In this document: positions 7,789 through 16,134 of the stretch, in pieces
Layout of the letters: the number at the start of each line of letters is the position of its first letter
Numbering within the stretch: position 1 is the first letter of the stretch
NCBI RefSeq assembly: GCF_042655305.1
Contig: NZ_JBHSLR010000009.1
Source: Arcanobacterium_A bovis
GTDB lineage: Bacteria > Actinomycetota > Actinomycetes > Actinomycetales > Actinomycetaceae
Reading direction: 5' to 3' (one strand)
Length of the DNA: 64,000 nucleotides
Notes under the pieces: model-generated
What the model saw: the letters and a program-made list of their open reading frames with translations, nothing else
Told to the model about the DNA's origin: nothing
The model's database searches: none
Made by a program: the position numbers and the translations under genes

Positions 7789-9000
7789 TTAGGTGAGATC
7801 TCGAGTGTGTAGGCTCTGCAATTCACCGTCAAGCTCAACTCTTTCTGGATCAAGCGCGGTACCTGCCTTCATCTCAGCGCACATAAATGCTGCAATCGCT
7901 TCGCGAGATTTGTTGTGCAATTGAGCAACTCGGAGCTGACGCTGATATGGCGCTCCTAATCGCAGAACTTCCGTAATGTAACCGAGCTCTTGAGCACAGC
8001 CGAGTTCTTGTGCAATCGGGAGAAGATCTTCATACATCTGCATAAGTGTGTCGGTAACAAGCTCTTCATTTCCCGCATCGTCAAGAATGAGGATCGCATC
8101 CATGCCATAGCGCGCTGCACGCCACTTGTTTTCATCAACAAACCACGCTGGCAACGAGGGAAGCTGCTCACCGGCGTCGTACTGGCGCGAAAAGTATTCC
8201 ACGAGGCACTGACACAGCGCAGCTACCATGGCAACCTCGGAAATATTCGAAGCAGAATCACACATGCGCATCTCAAGCGTGCCGTATTTTGGTGAAGGGC
8301 GAATATCCCAGCGCACTTCATTAAAGTGATCAATGATTCCTGTTTTGAGCATTCCGTCGGTGTATCGCTCGAGTTCTTCCCACGTGTCGAACTGGTGCGG
8401 TGTGCCTGCGGTAGGCAGCTGTTGGAACACCATCGCACGGTTATCGGCATATCCGGTATTAGCGCCATTCCAAAATGGAGAAGCCGCAGTGAGCGCTTGC
8501 AGATGGGCAAAACGAGTGAGCATTGCACGAAGAATAGGCAATACTTTGGCCCGATCCTCAATCCCCACGTGCACATGCGTGCCGAAAAGTAGCATCTGCC
8601 TGCCCCAATACTGGGTTCGATTCACGAGCTCGGCATAACGGTTGGAATCAGTGACGTGCTGATAAGCAGGATCGGCAAAAGGATGAGTGCCCGAAGAACC
8701 GAGCGTGATCCGCAATGGCTCAAGAATTGGTTGCAGAAGCGAAAGCGCATATTGTAAATCCGCTGTACATTCGTGCACAGTCTCGTGCGGAAGTGACACC
8801 AGCTCAACTGTATTCAAAAGCATCTCACGTTGAACGATCGAGGTGTCGGCAGGTAAAGCACGCAAAGAATCAATCACTGCGTTCGCGCTCTGACGCAAGT
8901 CGTAGGAGTCAGAGTCTAGTAATTGCAGCTCCCACTCAATCCCCAAAGTTGACCGAGGCGATTGCGCAAATTCCATAGCCATACGATTACACACTTCCAT
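7789..9000 (-). CDS. Carboxylate-amine ligase, glutamate-cysteine ligase type 2 (GCS2/YbdK) family
   Basis: 403 residues of the GCS2 ATP-grasp-like fold, which joins a carboxylate to an amine with ATP. Family motifs are the N-terminal LGIEWELQLLD (metal-binding acidic residues), the histidine motif LFGTHVHVGIEDR and the C-terminal RWDIRPSPKYGTLEMRMCD. Actinobacteria often carry such genes annotated as YbdK-like glutamate-cysteine ligase even when mycothiol is the main thiol, so a role in gamma-glutamylcysteine formation is possible but unproven. In-frame starts exist at 9000 and 8982; the second has GGAAGTG as ribosome-binding site. Confidence 0.88.
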   Translation of the reverse strand: MEVCNRMAMEFAQSPRSTLGIEWELQLLDSDSYDLRQSANAVIDSLRALPADTSIVQREMLLNTVELVSLPHETVHECTADLQYALSLLQPILEPLRITLGSSGTHPFADPAYQHVTDSNRYAELVNRTQYWGRQMLLFGTHVHVGIEDRAKVLPILRAMLTRFAHLQALTAASPFWNGANTGYADNRAMVFQQLPTAGTPHQFDTWEELERYTDGMLKTGIIDHFNEVRWDIRPSPKYGTLEMRMCDSASNISEVAMVAALCQCLVEYFSRQYDAGEQLPSLPAWFVDENKWRAARYGMDAILILDDAGNEELVTDTLMQMYEDLLPIAQELGCAQELGYITEVLRLGAPYQRQLRVAQLHNKSREAIAAFMCAEMKAGTALDPERVELDGELQSLHTRDLT

Positions 9001-9112
9001 TAATCAGTTGATAACCACCGTGCGTGCCGCGGCAGTTGTCTCGTATTCTTCCACGTAGCAGCTTTATATGCACCACAAATAGTCTGCCGAGAGCGTAGTG
9101 AAAGCGCTGCGC

Positions 9113-9853
9113 TTAACACGAATAAGCGCCTACAAAGGCCTTGAGGATTTCGGCGCCGGCTCGCACATCGGCTCGCTTAGCTGCGTTCAAGATACGCTCT
9201 CCATCTCCCGCTGCATAATATTTACCCGCATACAGTGACACGCGCAGTTCTATTCCACGTAAATCGATTTCGGGGTGGAACTGCACTCCATAGATATTTT
9301 TCTTCCAGCGCACTGCCTGGATAGGGCACGTTTTTGAAGAAGCGAGGACGACGCCGTCGCGCGTTGCATTGGGATCAAGAGCTTCAGCGTGCCCGGTGTA
9401 GCACCAAAACTCTTCACCCAAATTCTGCAGCGAGGAAAATAGTGGATCTTCTAAACCGGCTGCTGTAAGAGCGATACTGGGGGCAGAAATTTCTTCGCGA
9501 TAACTGTTTACTAAAGTCTCTCCCTGGGTTATCGCCATAGCCTCCATTCCAAAGCATATACCGAGAAATGGTAGATCTTTGGCGAGCACTTCTTTGTTCA
9601 GCGATCGAAGAAAACGCTCGATATTGCGCTGTTCAGCTGATTTCGATTCTTCCGATAACGTGAGGTCAAAAGGAGATCCGCCCACGATAAATCCGCTATA
9701 GCGTTGCATGTCAAATTGTTCGAAATCTGTGGTGTCCATTCGCACTCGTTCTAGCCTTTGTGCCGGGAGCTGGCTGAGAGCGAGAAACGAGCGATATTCG
9801 TCGTCACCAATTGGTGATGGGGGCCGTGCAACAAGAAAAGCGAATGGTTTCAT
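9113..9853 (-). CDS. Class-I glutamine amidotransferase (GMP-synthase-like domain)
   Basis: 246-residue stand-alone glutaminase domain. The nucleophile elbow is FLGICFGMEAMA and the His-Glu of the triad lies in GVQFHPEID, so hydrolysis of a gamma-glutamyl amide is likely. No synthetase domain is fused or adjacent. Proteins of this kind (GuaA-N-like) are usually unassigned and may act on gamma-glutamyl compounds. The TATTCT box 6 bases before the ATG suggests leaderless expression. The stretch between this gene and the GCS2 gene (9001-9112) holds no recognisable gene. Confidence 0.88.
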   Translation of the reverse strand: MKPFAFLVARPPSPIGDDEYRSFLALSQLPAQRLERVRMDTTDFEQFDMQRYSGFIVGGSPFDLTLSEESKSAEQRNIERFLRSLNKEVLAKDLPFLGICFGMEAMAITQGETLVNSYREEISAPSIALTAAGLEDPLFSSLQNLGEEFWCYTGHAEALDPNATRDGVVLASSKTCPIQAVRWKKNIYGVQFHPEIDLRGIELRVSLYAGKYYAAGDGERILNAAKRADVRAGAEILKAFVGAYSC

Positions 9854-9859
9854 TGCGCC

Positions 9860-9865
9860 AGAATA
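9860..9865 (-). promoter_or_regulatory. -10 box of leaderless promoter for the amidotransferase
   Basis: TATTCT on the minus strand, 6 bases before the ATG at 9853. Confidence 0.55.
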
Positions 9866-9991
9866 TCAATTTGCCTTCAGATGTGCGTAAAAATGCAAAA
9901 TATGAAACAGTGGCGAATCGAGGTCACTAACAAAGCGCTTTTCAACCAAACGATGGATGTTATGCCGTGGTAGCACATCAGCTGCCATTAC

Positions 9992-9997
9992 TAAGCT
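9992..9997 (+). promoter_or_regulatory. -10 box pointing to a start codon out of frame with the following gene
   Basis: TAAGCT, 6 bases, then ATG at 10004. This ATG opens MLIAAIV, the family-typical N-terminus, but the rest of the protein is in another frame. Confidence 0.5.
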
Positions 9998-10019
9998 GGC
10001 AGTATGTTAATCGCAGCTA

Positions 10020-10385
10020 TTGTTTCTTATTACGGGCGCACTTGTGTTGTACACATCCGGCGTATTTGCTGAGCAACGTGCAGGGTCGTTGCAATGGTTC
10101 CACGTTGGCCTATTTGCCGGCGGACTGACCCTTGACATGACTGGAACTTTCATCATGTGTCGTATCGCAGCGGCTACTCAGGCGACACCCAATCTGCTCA
10201 ACCAGATTATGGCCATCACCGGCTTAATCGCACTGCTTCTCATGGCAGGGCATCTTATCTGGGCTTTCATTGTAATGATCCGAGATCGTCCCAATGAGAG
10301 ACTCGTCTTTCACCGTTTATCTGTGATTGTTTGGGCAATCTGGCTCGTTCCCTACTTCACAGGTATGATCGGCTCTTTCTTCTAA
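10020..10385 (+). CDS. HsmA/TIGR03987-like small membrane protein, probable N-terminal frameshift
   Basis: 121 residues with four predicted membrane helices and the GALVLYTSGVFAEQ and HVGLFAGGLTLDMTGT segments that resemble the TIGR03987 (HsmA) family; function unknown. The open frame can only begin at TTG 10020, which has no ribosome-binding site and truncates the first helix. The expected beginning, MLIAAIV, is encoded from ATG 10004 behind a good leaderless promoter but in the other frame, meeting this frame at about codon 7. A one-base insertion (or two-base loss) near 10015-10025 is therefore likely. Either the gene is damaged or an error is present. It precedes a second four-helix protein and a two-component system. 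Confidence 0.65.
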   Translation: MFLITGALVLYTSGVFAEQRAGSLQWFHVGLFAGGLTLDMTGTFIMCRIAAATQATPNLLNQIMAITGLIALLLMAGHLIWAFIVMIRDRPNERLVFHRLSVIVWAIWLVPYFTGMIGSFF

Positions 10386-10471
10386 ATGCTTGTTTAACAG
10401 CTTGTTTCCGCTAATTTTTCTAGATAAAACAACTCTCTCATTTCACTGGTTTCTCAAAGTAAGGTAAAAAT

Positions 10472-10909
10472 ATGGAATCTCGTCTGGCACGCTCGGCATT
10501 TGTTTGGACTATTTTAGGTCTCGCCTCCGGACTCATTTATCGCGAATTAACACGTCAAACTGGCTACACTGGTTTCACACAATTAGCTCTCGCCCACACG
10601 CACACACTCACACTCGGTACTGTTGTTTTGCTAGTGGTGTTAGTACTTACTCGCGTATTCAACCTCGAATCGGATCGCCGTTTCCGATTTTTTCCCAACT
10701 TTTGGGACGCCGGTCTGGCGCTGACATTCGTGATGCTAACAATTAAAGGAACTGCTCAAGTGCTAGAACTCTCGTGGGCAAGTTCAAAGGCTCTCGCAGG
10801 AATCGCCGGACTTGGTCATATGGTACTCACCGGAACATTTATTTTGTTGTTCCTTGTCCTTTTGCGCGCAGTAAAAGCCAACGCATCCCGACCAGTTATT
10901 AGCGAATAA
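10472..10909 (+). CDS. DUF2871-family four-helix membrane protein
   Basis: 145 residues, almost entirely four hydrophobic segments. The pattern MESRLARSAFVW, LAHTHTLTLGT and GLGHMVLTGTF matches the DUF2871 family as I remember it; histidines inside the membrane segments could bind metal or haem, but no function is established. The ribosome-binding site is AAGG, about 7 bases before the ATG. It lies 86 bases after the HsmA-like gene and 17 bases before the histidine kinase, all on the same strand, so the group may be one module sensed or regulated by the kinase. Confidence 0.8.
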   Translation: MESRLARSAFVWTILGLASGLIYRELTRQTGYTGFTQLALAHTHTLTLGTVVLLVVLVLTRVFNLESDRRFRFFPNFWDAGLALTFVMLTIKGTAQVLELSWASSKALAGIAGLGHMVLTGTFILLFLVLLRAVKANASRPVISE

Positions 10910-10914
10910 TCGAG

Positions 10915-10920
10915 TAATAT
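10915..10920 (+). promoter_or_regulatory. -10 box of leaderless promoter for the histidine kinase
   Basis: TAATAT followed by 6 bases and the ATG at 10927. The kinase thus seems to have its own promoter in the 17-base gap after the DUF2871 gene. Confidence 0.6.
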
Positions 10921-10926
10921 CGGTAT

Positions 10927-12153
10927 ATGACTAAAAACGCTCAGCCGCTCCCGTTTGCACTTCCTGCACGTGGAGCGGCTTTGCTTGAAATAATTCAAGA
11001 TATTCTCATTGTTGGTTTGGCAGTCTTTGGCAGTGTGAGAGCAGTGTCCGACGGCGCCGGAACAATGAGTTTTCTCGGGGTTCTTTTATTACTTGTATCC
11101 CTTGGTATTGGACGTATTCAACAACGTCGTGAGCGGTCAGGACGCAAGGTTACACCCGTGCGCAAGGTTGAATGGGCACTCATAGTCTTAGTACTCGGCG
11201 CAGCGTTGGTCATCTGCTCCTACCATTTTGTCTGGCTACAGTTTCCGCTGTGGTTACTGGCAGCGCAAGCATTGCCTTTAGTGTGGGCTTTACCAGCTAC
11301 CGCTACGAGCCTCACCGTTGTGATCTCCGTGCTCTTACAGACAAACTCCTCTACCGCGAGCGTCATTGGTCCGATGATTGGCGCGCTTGTGGCTGTAGGT
11401 ATCGCGCGAGGCGCTTTGCTCTTGCAAAACGAAGCGCAACGTTCGCAAGAGCTGCTTGATCGCGTTCTCGCTACGCAGTCAGAAGCTGCAGCATTATCTG
11501 ACGAAGTCGTGCGAATGCAGCGCGAGGCAGGCAAACTAGAGGAACGAACGCGATTAGCGCGCGATATTCACGACACGCTTGCGCAGGGTTTTTCCTCAAT
11601 TATCTTGCTTGCGCGGGTGGCAGAACGGACAAGCGATCCTGCTGCGGTTCACAATCTTGTAACACAAATTGAGACGACGGCGTCGGATAACTTAACACAG
11701 GCACGTCAAGTTGTTTATGCGCTCAATCCGCCCGATATCGCAAGCGGTCTTTCTGCACCCTTACAGCGACTTGGCAATGATCTTGCGAACCAAACCACCG
11801 CGGAGGTGACGGTAGAAGTAGACCCAAACCTCCGCCGTCTTCCGATAGCTGATGAGATTATTCTTCTCCGAGCAGCGCAGGGAACACTCGCAAATATTCG
11901 ACGCCACGCGCACGCAAGCCACGTAAGCATTAACGTCTCAGTTGTCGACGGCACGGTGCGTCTTGACATCGTCGACGACGGCGTCGGCTTCGATCCCGCG
12001 GCCCTTCCTGCGATACCCACATTCGACGGCGGCTATGGTCTGGGTGCACTGAAAGCGCGCCTGTCCGAGGCTGGTGGCGGTCTGGCAATCGAAAGCGAGT
12101 TAGGGTCGGGCACAGCGCTCTCAGTTTGGCTACCTCTGAGGAATGAACCATGA
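10927..12153 (+). CDS. NarX/DesK-type sensor histidine kinase
   Basis: 408-residue membrane kinase. The first 155 residues hold about five to six hydrophobic segments with short loops, so the sensor is probably intramembrane. A coiled-coil linker (SEAAALSDEVVRMQREAGKL) leads to a HisKA_3 dimerisation domain with the H-box RLARDIHDTLAQGF, where His215 is the likely phosphorylated residue. The HATPase_c domain has the N-box NIRRHAHASH, G1 DIVDDGVGFDP and G2 GGYGLGALKARL. It partners the adjacent response regulator, whose ATG overlaps its stop by 4 bases. The signal is unknown. Confidence 0.93.
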   Translation: MTKNAQPLPFALPARGAALLEIIQDILIVGLAVFGSVRAVSDGAGTMSFLGVLLLLVSLGIGRIQQRRERSGRKVTPVRKVEWALIVLVLGAALVICSYHFVWLQFPLWLLAAQALPLVWALPATATSLTVVISVLLQTNSSTASVIGPMIGALVAVGIARGALLLQNEAQRSQELLDRVLATQSEAAALSDEVVRMQREAGKLEERTRLARDIHDTLAQGFSSIILLARVAERTSDPAAVHNLVTQIETTASDNLTQARQVVYALNPPDIASGLSAPLQRLGNDLANQTTAEVTVEVDPNLRRLPIADEIILLRAAQGTLANIRRHAHASHVSINVSVVDGTVRLDIVDDGVGFDPAALPAIPTFDGGYGLGALKARLSEAGGGLAIESELGSGTALSVWLPLRNEP

Positions 12154-12767
12154 TTAGAGTTTTTATTGTTGACGATCACCCGGTTGTGAGGTCTGGATTA
12201 AAAGGGCTTTTGTCTTTATCTGCCCAGCTACAGGTGGTAGGAGAAGCCTCGTCTGGCACCGAAGCAATCGAGCAGCTAGCACAGCTCGAGGTCGATGTTG
12301 TTCTATGCGATTTACGCCTAGGTGCGGGGCTTGATGGTGTTGATGTTATTGAGGCAGTACAGGAATTCCCCAATCCACCCAAGGTACTTATTCTTACGAC
12401 ATACGACAATGACTCCGATATTGCGCGAGCTGTCATGGCCGGAGCCTCGGGATATTTGCTCAAAGACGCACTTCCCGAGACGATTGTGGACGCAATTGAC
12501 GACGCCGCGGCTGGCGCGCTCGTACTTACCCCCGATCTGGAAGCAAGAATGACAGATCGTATTGTGCAAGGGATACCAAAGCTCAGTAGCCGAGAAATAG
12601 ATGTATTGCGCATAGTAGCCCAAGGGCGTTCCAATCGTGAGATCGCAAAAGAACTTTTTGTAACCGAAGCGACGGTGAAAACTCACTTGGTCCACGCATT
12701 TAGCAAGCTTGGAGCTGAGTCACGAACTGAAGCTGTAGCATTGGCTCGCAAGCATGGATTTATTTAG
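12150..12767 (+). CDS. NarL/LuxR-family response regulator
   Basis: 205 residues. The receiver domain has the acidic pocket IVDDHP, phosphoacceptor Asp54 in VVLCDLRLG, the threonine in ILTTYDND and the lysine in YLLKDA. The C-terminal LuxR-type helix-turn-helix reads LSSREIDVLRIVAQGRSNRE then ATVKTHL, so it is a DNA-binding transcription regulator controlled by the kinase it overlaps. Targets are unknown; the two membrane genes upstream are the first candidates. Confidence 0.95.
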   Translation: MIRVFIVDDHPVVRSGLKGLLSLSAQLQVVGEASSGTEAIEQLAQLEVDVVLCDLRLGAGLDGVDVIEAVQEFPNPPKVLILTTYDNDSDIARAVMAGASGYLLKDALPETIVDAIDDAAAGALVLTPDLEARMTDRIVQGIPKLSSREIDVLRIVAQGRSNREIAKELFVTEATVKTHLVHAFSKLGAESRTEAVALARKHGFI

Positions 12768-12851
12768 AATTCCTGCTTGTCTCTGACATCTAGGAAACGC
12801 TTGTGTAGCAAGATTTGATTTTCTTGTCCCTCTTCACGCCTCAATATTTCG

Positions 12852-14207
12852 CTATCGAAGGCTGCTAATATATCTTTCTTTGCGCCCCTTGCTCACCCAT
12901 AACCTCACCGATGTTGCAGATAGAGCGAATACTAGTAGCACCGGAAAACTTGATCGCATGAGATGTCCTGACTCTTCTGAAAGTGCGAGGACAAGGAGCA
13001 ATATCGCCGCTAAGCTTTGGAGCACCAGCATTGTGACCCATGCCCATCGTTGTCGCAGCACAATCAATGCCAACATCGAAAGGTTAAATGTCGTGGAGAT
13101 GGCAATTTCCACCACCGGCACATCGGTGAGCGCGAGACTACTCAATCCATTCATGACAGCCAAAAGCATTGCGAACCACACTAGCGCTGGAGGTAGCTCT
13201 TTAACGTCAGTCAATTGTTTTGGAGACGACGCCGAAGCAGCCTCTTGTTGAGGTTTAGGCTCAGTACACACTTCCTGCGTTGCAGATAGCGCTTCGCGGG
13301 AATTTCCAGTGGAGTTTGCAGGGCAATGTACAGATTGGACACTGAGAATCGGGAGGTCTCCATCAGTTTTGATAGTATCTCCACCGCCATTGCGTGAATG
13401 ATAGGCATTAAAGTAGCGAGCAATTACGTTCACATCTACGCCAGGAGCGCCATAGCGGATAGTCGCAATGAGATAATCACGCTCTGCATCTATATGAGCA
13501 TCAATTTTGTGTGTAATCTGACCGGTGAAAAGAGAAAGACCAACGGAACGATCATAGGTTGCTGCAGCTACCCAATCAACCGCGATACCACCAGGAAGAG
13601 TCCACCCATCGGGCGTTTTCCAAAATCTCACATGGTGACGCCGAGCAGGATTACCCTGCACTTCTCGTTCGTAAGCAAAGTCCTCTTGCCGTCCAAATAG
13701 GTACAGGTGTGAAACAGGAGCCGAGGTATACGACTTGCGCAGTACTGACGCCACAACAATCTTCCACGCTGATCGTGCAGTGAGCGGGTCGGCTTCAACC
13801 CAGCCAGCTTGTTGTAGAACCGTGTGTATTTGCACTTCGTCGCCATTAAATGCGAGGTTGACGGGATCTCCAAGAATGCCATCTGACGTTCGAGTACGCC
13901 CTATAAAATAATTTGGCACGTAAATTGTGGAAACGATCTGATGGAGTCGCGGAAATGCCAAATAGGCAATCACTGCCCAAAAGACTAGTAAATTGAGAAG
14001 CCAGAAAGGCTCCCCCGGCACGCCTTTATCGAGCAAGAGCAAGCTAAACCACAACACAAGAAATAGCGCGACAGCCGCGAAAAAGGACGCGACGACGTCG
14101 TAAATCTGCCACTTACGAGTCTTCGCATTTTGGAGACGGTGTACGTACTGTGGCTCGGATTCGGGCACTTCCCATCGAGTACTAGCTGGCTGCGGCAATA
14201 TCTCCAT
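12852..14207 (-). CDS. Membrane protein with LssY_C-like domain
   Basis: 451 residues, not assigned to a pathway. Two membrane helices (about 35-60 and 70-90) precede a soluble region of about 170 residues that matches the LssY C-terminal domain. Its features are GDPVNLAFNGDEVQIHTVL, GWVEADPLT, the APVSHLYLFGRQEDFAYER signature and the histidines of RRHHVRFWKTPD, followed by HKIDAHIDAERDYL. A linker of about 60 residues with low complexity leads to four further hydrophobic segments at 340-440. In LssY proteins this domain follows a PAP2 phosphatase, which is absent here. GAGAG before the ATG is the ribosome-binding site. It is convergent with the response regulator. Confidence 0.8.
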   Translation of the reverse strand: MEILPQPASTRWEVPESEPQYVHRLQNAKTRKWQIYDVVASFFAAVALFLVLWFSLLLLDKGVPGEPFWLLNLLVFWAVIAYLAFPRLHQIVSTIYVPNYFIGRTRTSDGILGDPVNLAFNGDEVQIHTVLQQAGWVEADPLTARSAWKIVVASVLRKSYTSAPVSHLYLFGRQEDFAYEREVQGNPARRHHVRFWKTPDGWTLPGGIAVDWVAAATYDRSVGLSLFTGQITHKIDAHIDAERDYLIATIRYGAPGVDVNVIARYFNAYHSRNGGGDTIKTDGDLPILSVQSVHCPANSTGNSREALSATQEVCTEPKPQQEAASASSPKQLTDVKELPPALVWFAMLLAVMNGLSSLALTDVPVVEIAISTTFNLSMLALIVLRQRWAWVTMLVLQSLAAILLLVLALSEESGHLMRSSFPVLLVFALSATSVRLWVSKGRKERYISSLR

Positions 14208-14362
14208 GTTCTCTCAGTTCTGATATTCGACCAAACGGACTAATGACATTTTATCGTACATATATGCTGTAATGTGCCAAAATGCGTGGAGAGCACCGCA
14301 TTGTCACAGAACTTTACTTAAATTTCGGTTGGCGAACTAAGAACTAGATAGCCTTGAGGACC

Positions 14363-14580
14363 TTAAGACTTACCATTTTGCGAAGCATGTTCCACGCGTT
14401 TTTCTTTATCACGAGATTTCCGTTCGGTAATGTACCACGCCTACCAACAGATAATCATCAAGATCAAATACGCAATACTGACGAAAACAACCTTGTGCGT
14501 CTCGGAATGGTATAGAACTACAAGAAGAAGCCAAGCCAACCCCAGCATAAAGGTGACGTAGTTTCGATCTTTTTTCTCAT
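14363..14580 (-). pseudogene. Decayed small two-helix membrane protein gene
   Basis: An ATG at 14580 with a strong ribosome-binding site (AGGGGG) starts a frame that ends after 20 codons. Adding one A to the run of six A at codons 2-4 would enter a frame encoding DRNYVTFMLGLAWLLLVVLY then HSETHKVVFVSIAYLILM, that is two hydrophobic helices. A TAG follows at MIICW, after which the same frame continues AWYITERKSRDKEKR and ends naturally. Two separate lesions, a homopolymer frameshift and an amber codon, therefore split a coherent protein of about 72 residues. An alternative is a shorter 51-codon protein from an upstream GTG. Confidence 0.5.
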
Positions 14581-14608
14581 GTCGTCCCCCTCTCACCTCT
14601 CAGACAAA

Positions 14609-14652
14609 ACAAAGCCCCTGCACTCAGTATACTTACAATGCAAGGGCTTTGT
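14609..14652 (-). terminator. Hairpin terminator after tRNA-Leu
   Basis: ACAAAGCCC and GGGCTTTGT form a 9-bp stem extended by TGCA/TGCA across one mismatch. It lies 10 bases beyond the tRNA 3' end and can act in both directions. Confidence 0.7.
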
Positions 14653-14661
14653 ATTCAATTG

Positions 14662-14746
14662 TGCGCGGAGGGGGACTTGAACCCCCACCCACTATACGTG
14701 GACTAGCACCTCAAGCTAGCGCGTCTGCCTATTCCGCCACCCGCGC
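14662..14746 (-). tRNA. tRNA-Leu(GAG)
   Basis: 85-base class II tRNA on the minus strand. The acceptor stem GCGCGGG pairs with TCCGCGC, with A as discriminator; the anticodon stem CTAGC/GCTAG encloses the loop TTGAGGT, giving anticodon GAG. A long variable arm and the T-arm GGGGGTTCAAGTCCCCC follow. CCA is not encoded. Confidence 0.97.
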
Positions 14747-14770
14747 AGGTGTCGTTTGACAACGAATAAA

Positions 14771-14800
14771 AATGTACCACCATTAGGTCTTTCATGACAA
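14771..14800 (-). promoter_or_regulatory. Promoter of tRNA-Leu
   Basis: On the minus strand TTGTCA (14795-14800), an 18-base spacer and TACATT (14771-14776) lie 25 bases upstream of the tRNA 5' end. Confidence 0.6.
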
Positions 14801-14937
14801 TTTGCGAGGCGATATTTTTGTGTGATCTGGAACAACATTCTATTTTTACCGCACAAACGCAAGCATTTACCGATTTATCTCCCTCATGGCGATCAACTAA
14901 GATAAAAGAGTACTAACAACGATCCCGAGGTAATGCC

Positions 14938-15426
14938 ATGTCACACGAAGTAAATGAAGTATCGAACACTAGCGCAATTCCCGACGGGTCTCGTCCGGAA
15001 GATTTGGTCCGCACTTTTCACACCACTTACGGCTTACCTATCGTTGACGACGCCCCAAACGTTGATCGCGAACGCGTCCACATGCGCATGTCGTTAATTG
15101 CGGAAGAATTTGCCGAGCTGGTGGGTGCTGTTTATGGAAAAGACGCTCGTGCAACCATTGAATCGGCATTCAAAACTGCTGTGAGTTTAGACGATTCAAC
15201 TCGCGACACGGTCGAAACTGCCGACGCGCTAGGAGATCTCGTCTACGTAATCTATGGCATGGCACTTGAAACAGGCATTCCGATGAATGCAGTGCTCACT
15301 GAAATCCAAGCTTCGAATTTGTCAAAATTGGGCGAAGATGGAAAACCTATCTACCGCGAAGACGGAAAAGTTCTCAAGGGCCCTAACTTCTTCTCACCCG
15401 ATATTGCAAAGGTACTCGGTCTATAG
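14938..15426 (+). CDS. MazG-like / phosphoribosyl-ATP pyrophosphohydrolase-superfamily protein
   Basis: 162 residues of the all-alpha NTP pyrophosphohydrolase fold. The two metal-binding helices are seen: LIAEEFAELVGAVYG (EExxE type) and VETADALGDLVYVIYGMA (ExxD type). The substrate is likely a nucleotide triphosphate or related pyrophosphate, possibly a housecleaning function. The C-terminal region (SNLSKLGEDGKPIYREDGK) is the conserved tail seen in stand-alone members. It is not placed in a his operon, so a HisE role is unlikely. CCCGAGG before the ATG serves as ribosome-binding site. Confidence 0.85.
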   Translation: MSHEVNEVSNTSAIPDGSRPEDLVRTFHTTYGLPIVDDAPNVDRERVHMRMSLIAEEFAELVGAVYGKDARATIESAFKTAVSLDDSTRDTVETADALGDLVYVIYGMALETGIPMNAVLTEIQASNLSKLGEDGKPIYREDGKVLKGPNFFSPDIAKVLGL

Positions 15427-15504
15427 TCAATAAAGACGCAGATACTCGGTTTATGAACTCTCAGTTTATAACCCAGCGAAAATAACCTTTACTAGGAGAG
15501 CACT

Positions 15505-15963
15505 TTACTGGTCGCGGTCTATAACTTCCGCATCCTCAATATCATCGTCAATCGTGGCAGCTAATATGTCTGCCGACAGTCGATCAATTCGGGTTTGAAC
15601 CTTTTTCATCTCTTCTTTTTTGGCATCACTACCCATGATCTCAAGCAAAGGCAGAGCTTTTTCAAGCTGATCGATCTCCGAACGCCATCCACGTGCCTTT
15701 TCCGCCATCTTCGGAGTATTTGCAGATGCATACAGATATGTTGTTTGCTCTCGTAATATGCTCAAACGCTCTTGGTTGCCTTTGATGCCTTTAGCATTCG
15801 TTTTTGCGCCAGCGATTCGCCCAATACGCCCTTTGATCTGAGCGAATAGTTCAGGATTTTCTTTCATCACGGTACGCAATTGAGGACCATAAATTTTCAC
15901 TACTTTCAGAATTGCTGGTCCAGCAACAGTAGCTACCTTGATCAGCCCACCAATTTTTCCCAT
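15505..15963 (-). CDS. Hypothetical coiled-coil protein with N-terminal hydrophobic helix
   Basis: 152 residues, not recognised. The first 25 residues (MGKIGGLIKVATVAGPAILK) form an amphipathic or hydrophobic helix that could touch the membrane. The middle is Lys/Arg-rich (GRIAGAKTNAKGIKGNQ), followed by two probable coiled-coil helices between residues 65 and 130. The tail is acidic. AAAGGTG before the ATG is a good ribosome-binding site. It stands alone between the MazG-like gene (convergent) and dnaE2. The 171 bases between it and dnaE2 hold nothing I recognise. Confidence 0.75.
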   Translation of the reverse strand: MGKIGGLIKVATVAGPAILKVVKIYGPQLRTVMKENPELFAQIKGRIGRIAGAKTNAKGIKGNQERLSILREQTTYLYASANTPKMAEKARGWRSEIDQLEKALPLLEIMGSDAKKEEMKKVQTRIDRLSADILAATIDDDIEDAEVIDRDQ

Positions 15964-16134
15964 AATGCACCTTTCTTCGTGACGTACGTTAATTCTATCT
16001 GTTGTTCAACGTCCGCACTGAATTTTTCGCTCAAAACAATAGCAACAGTTTTCTGCTGGCGAATTTCGCCTCATATGCCTCATTTTCTCCCTCATACCTA
16101 CTGCACCGCCGTTTTCTTTCGCCTATGCTATGTC

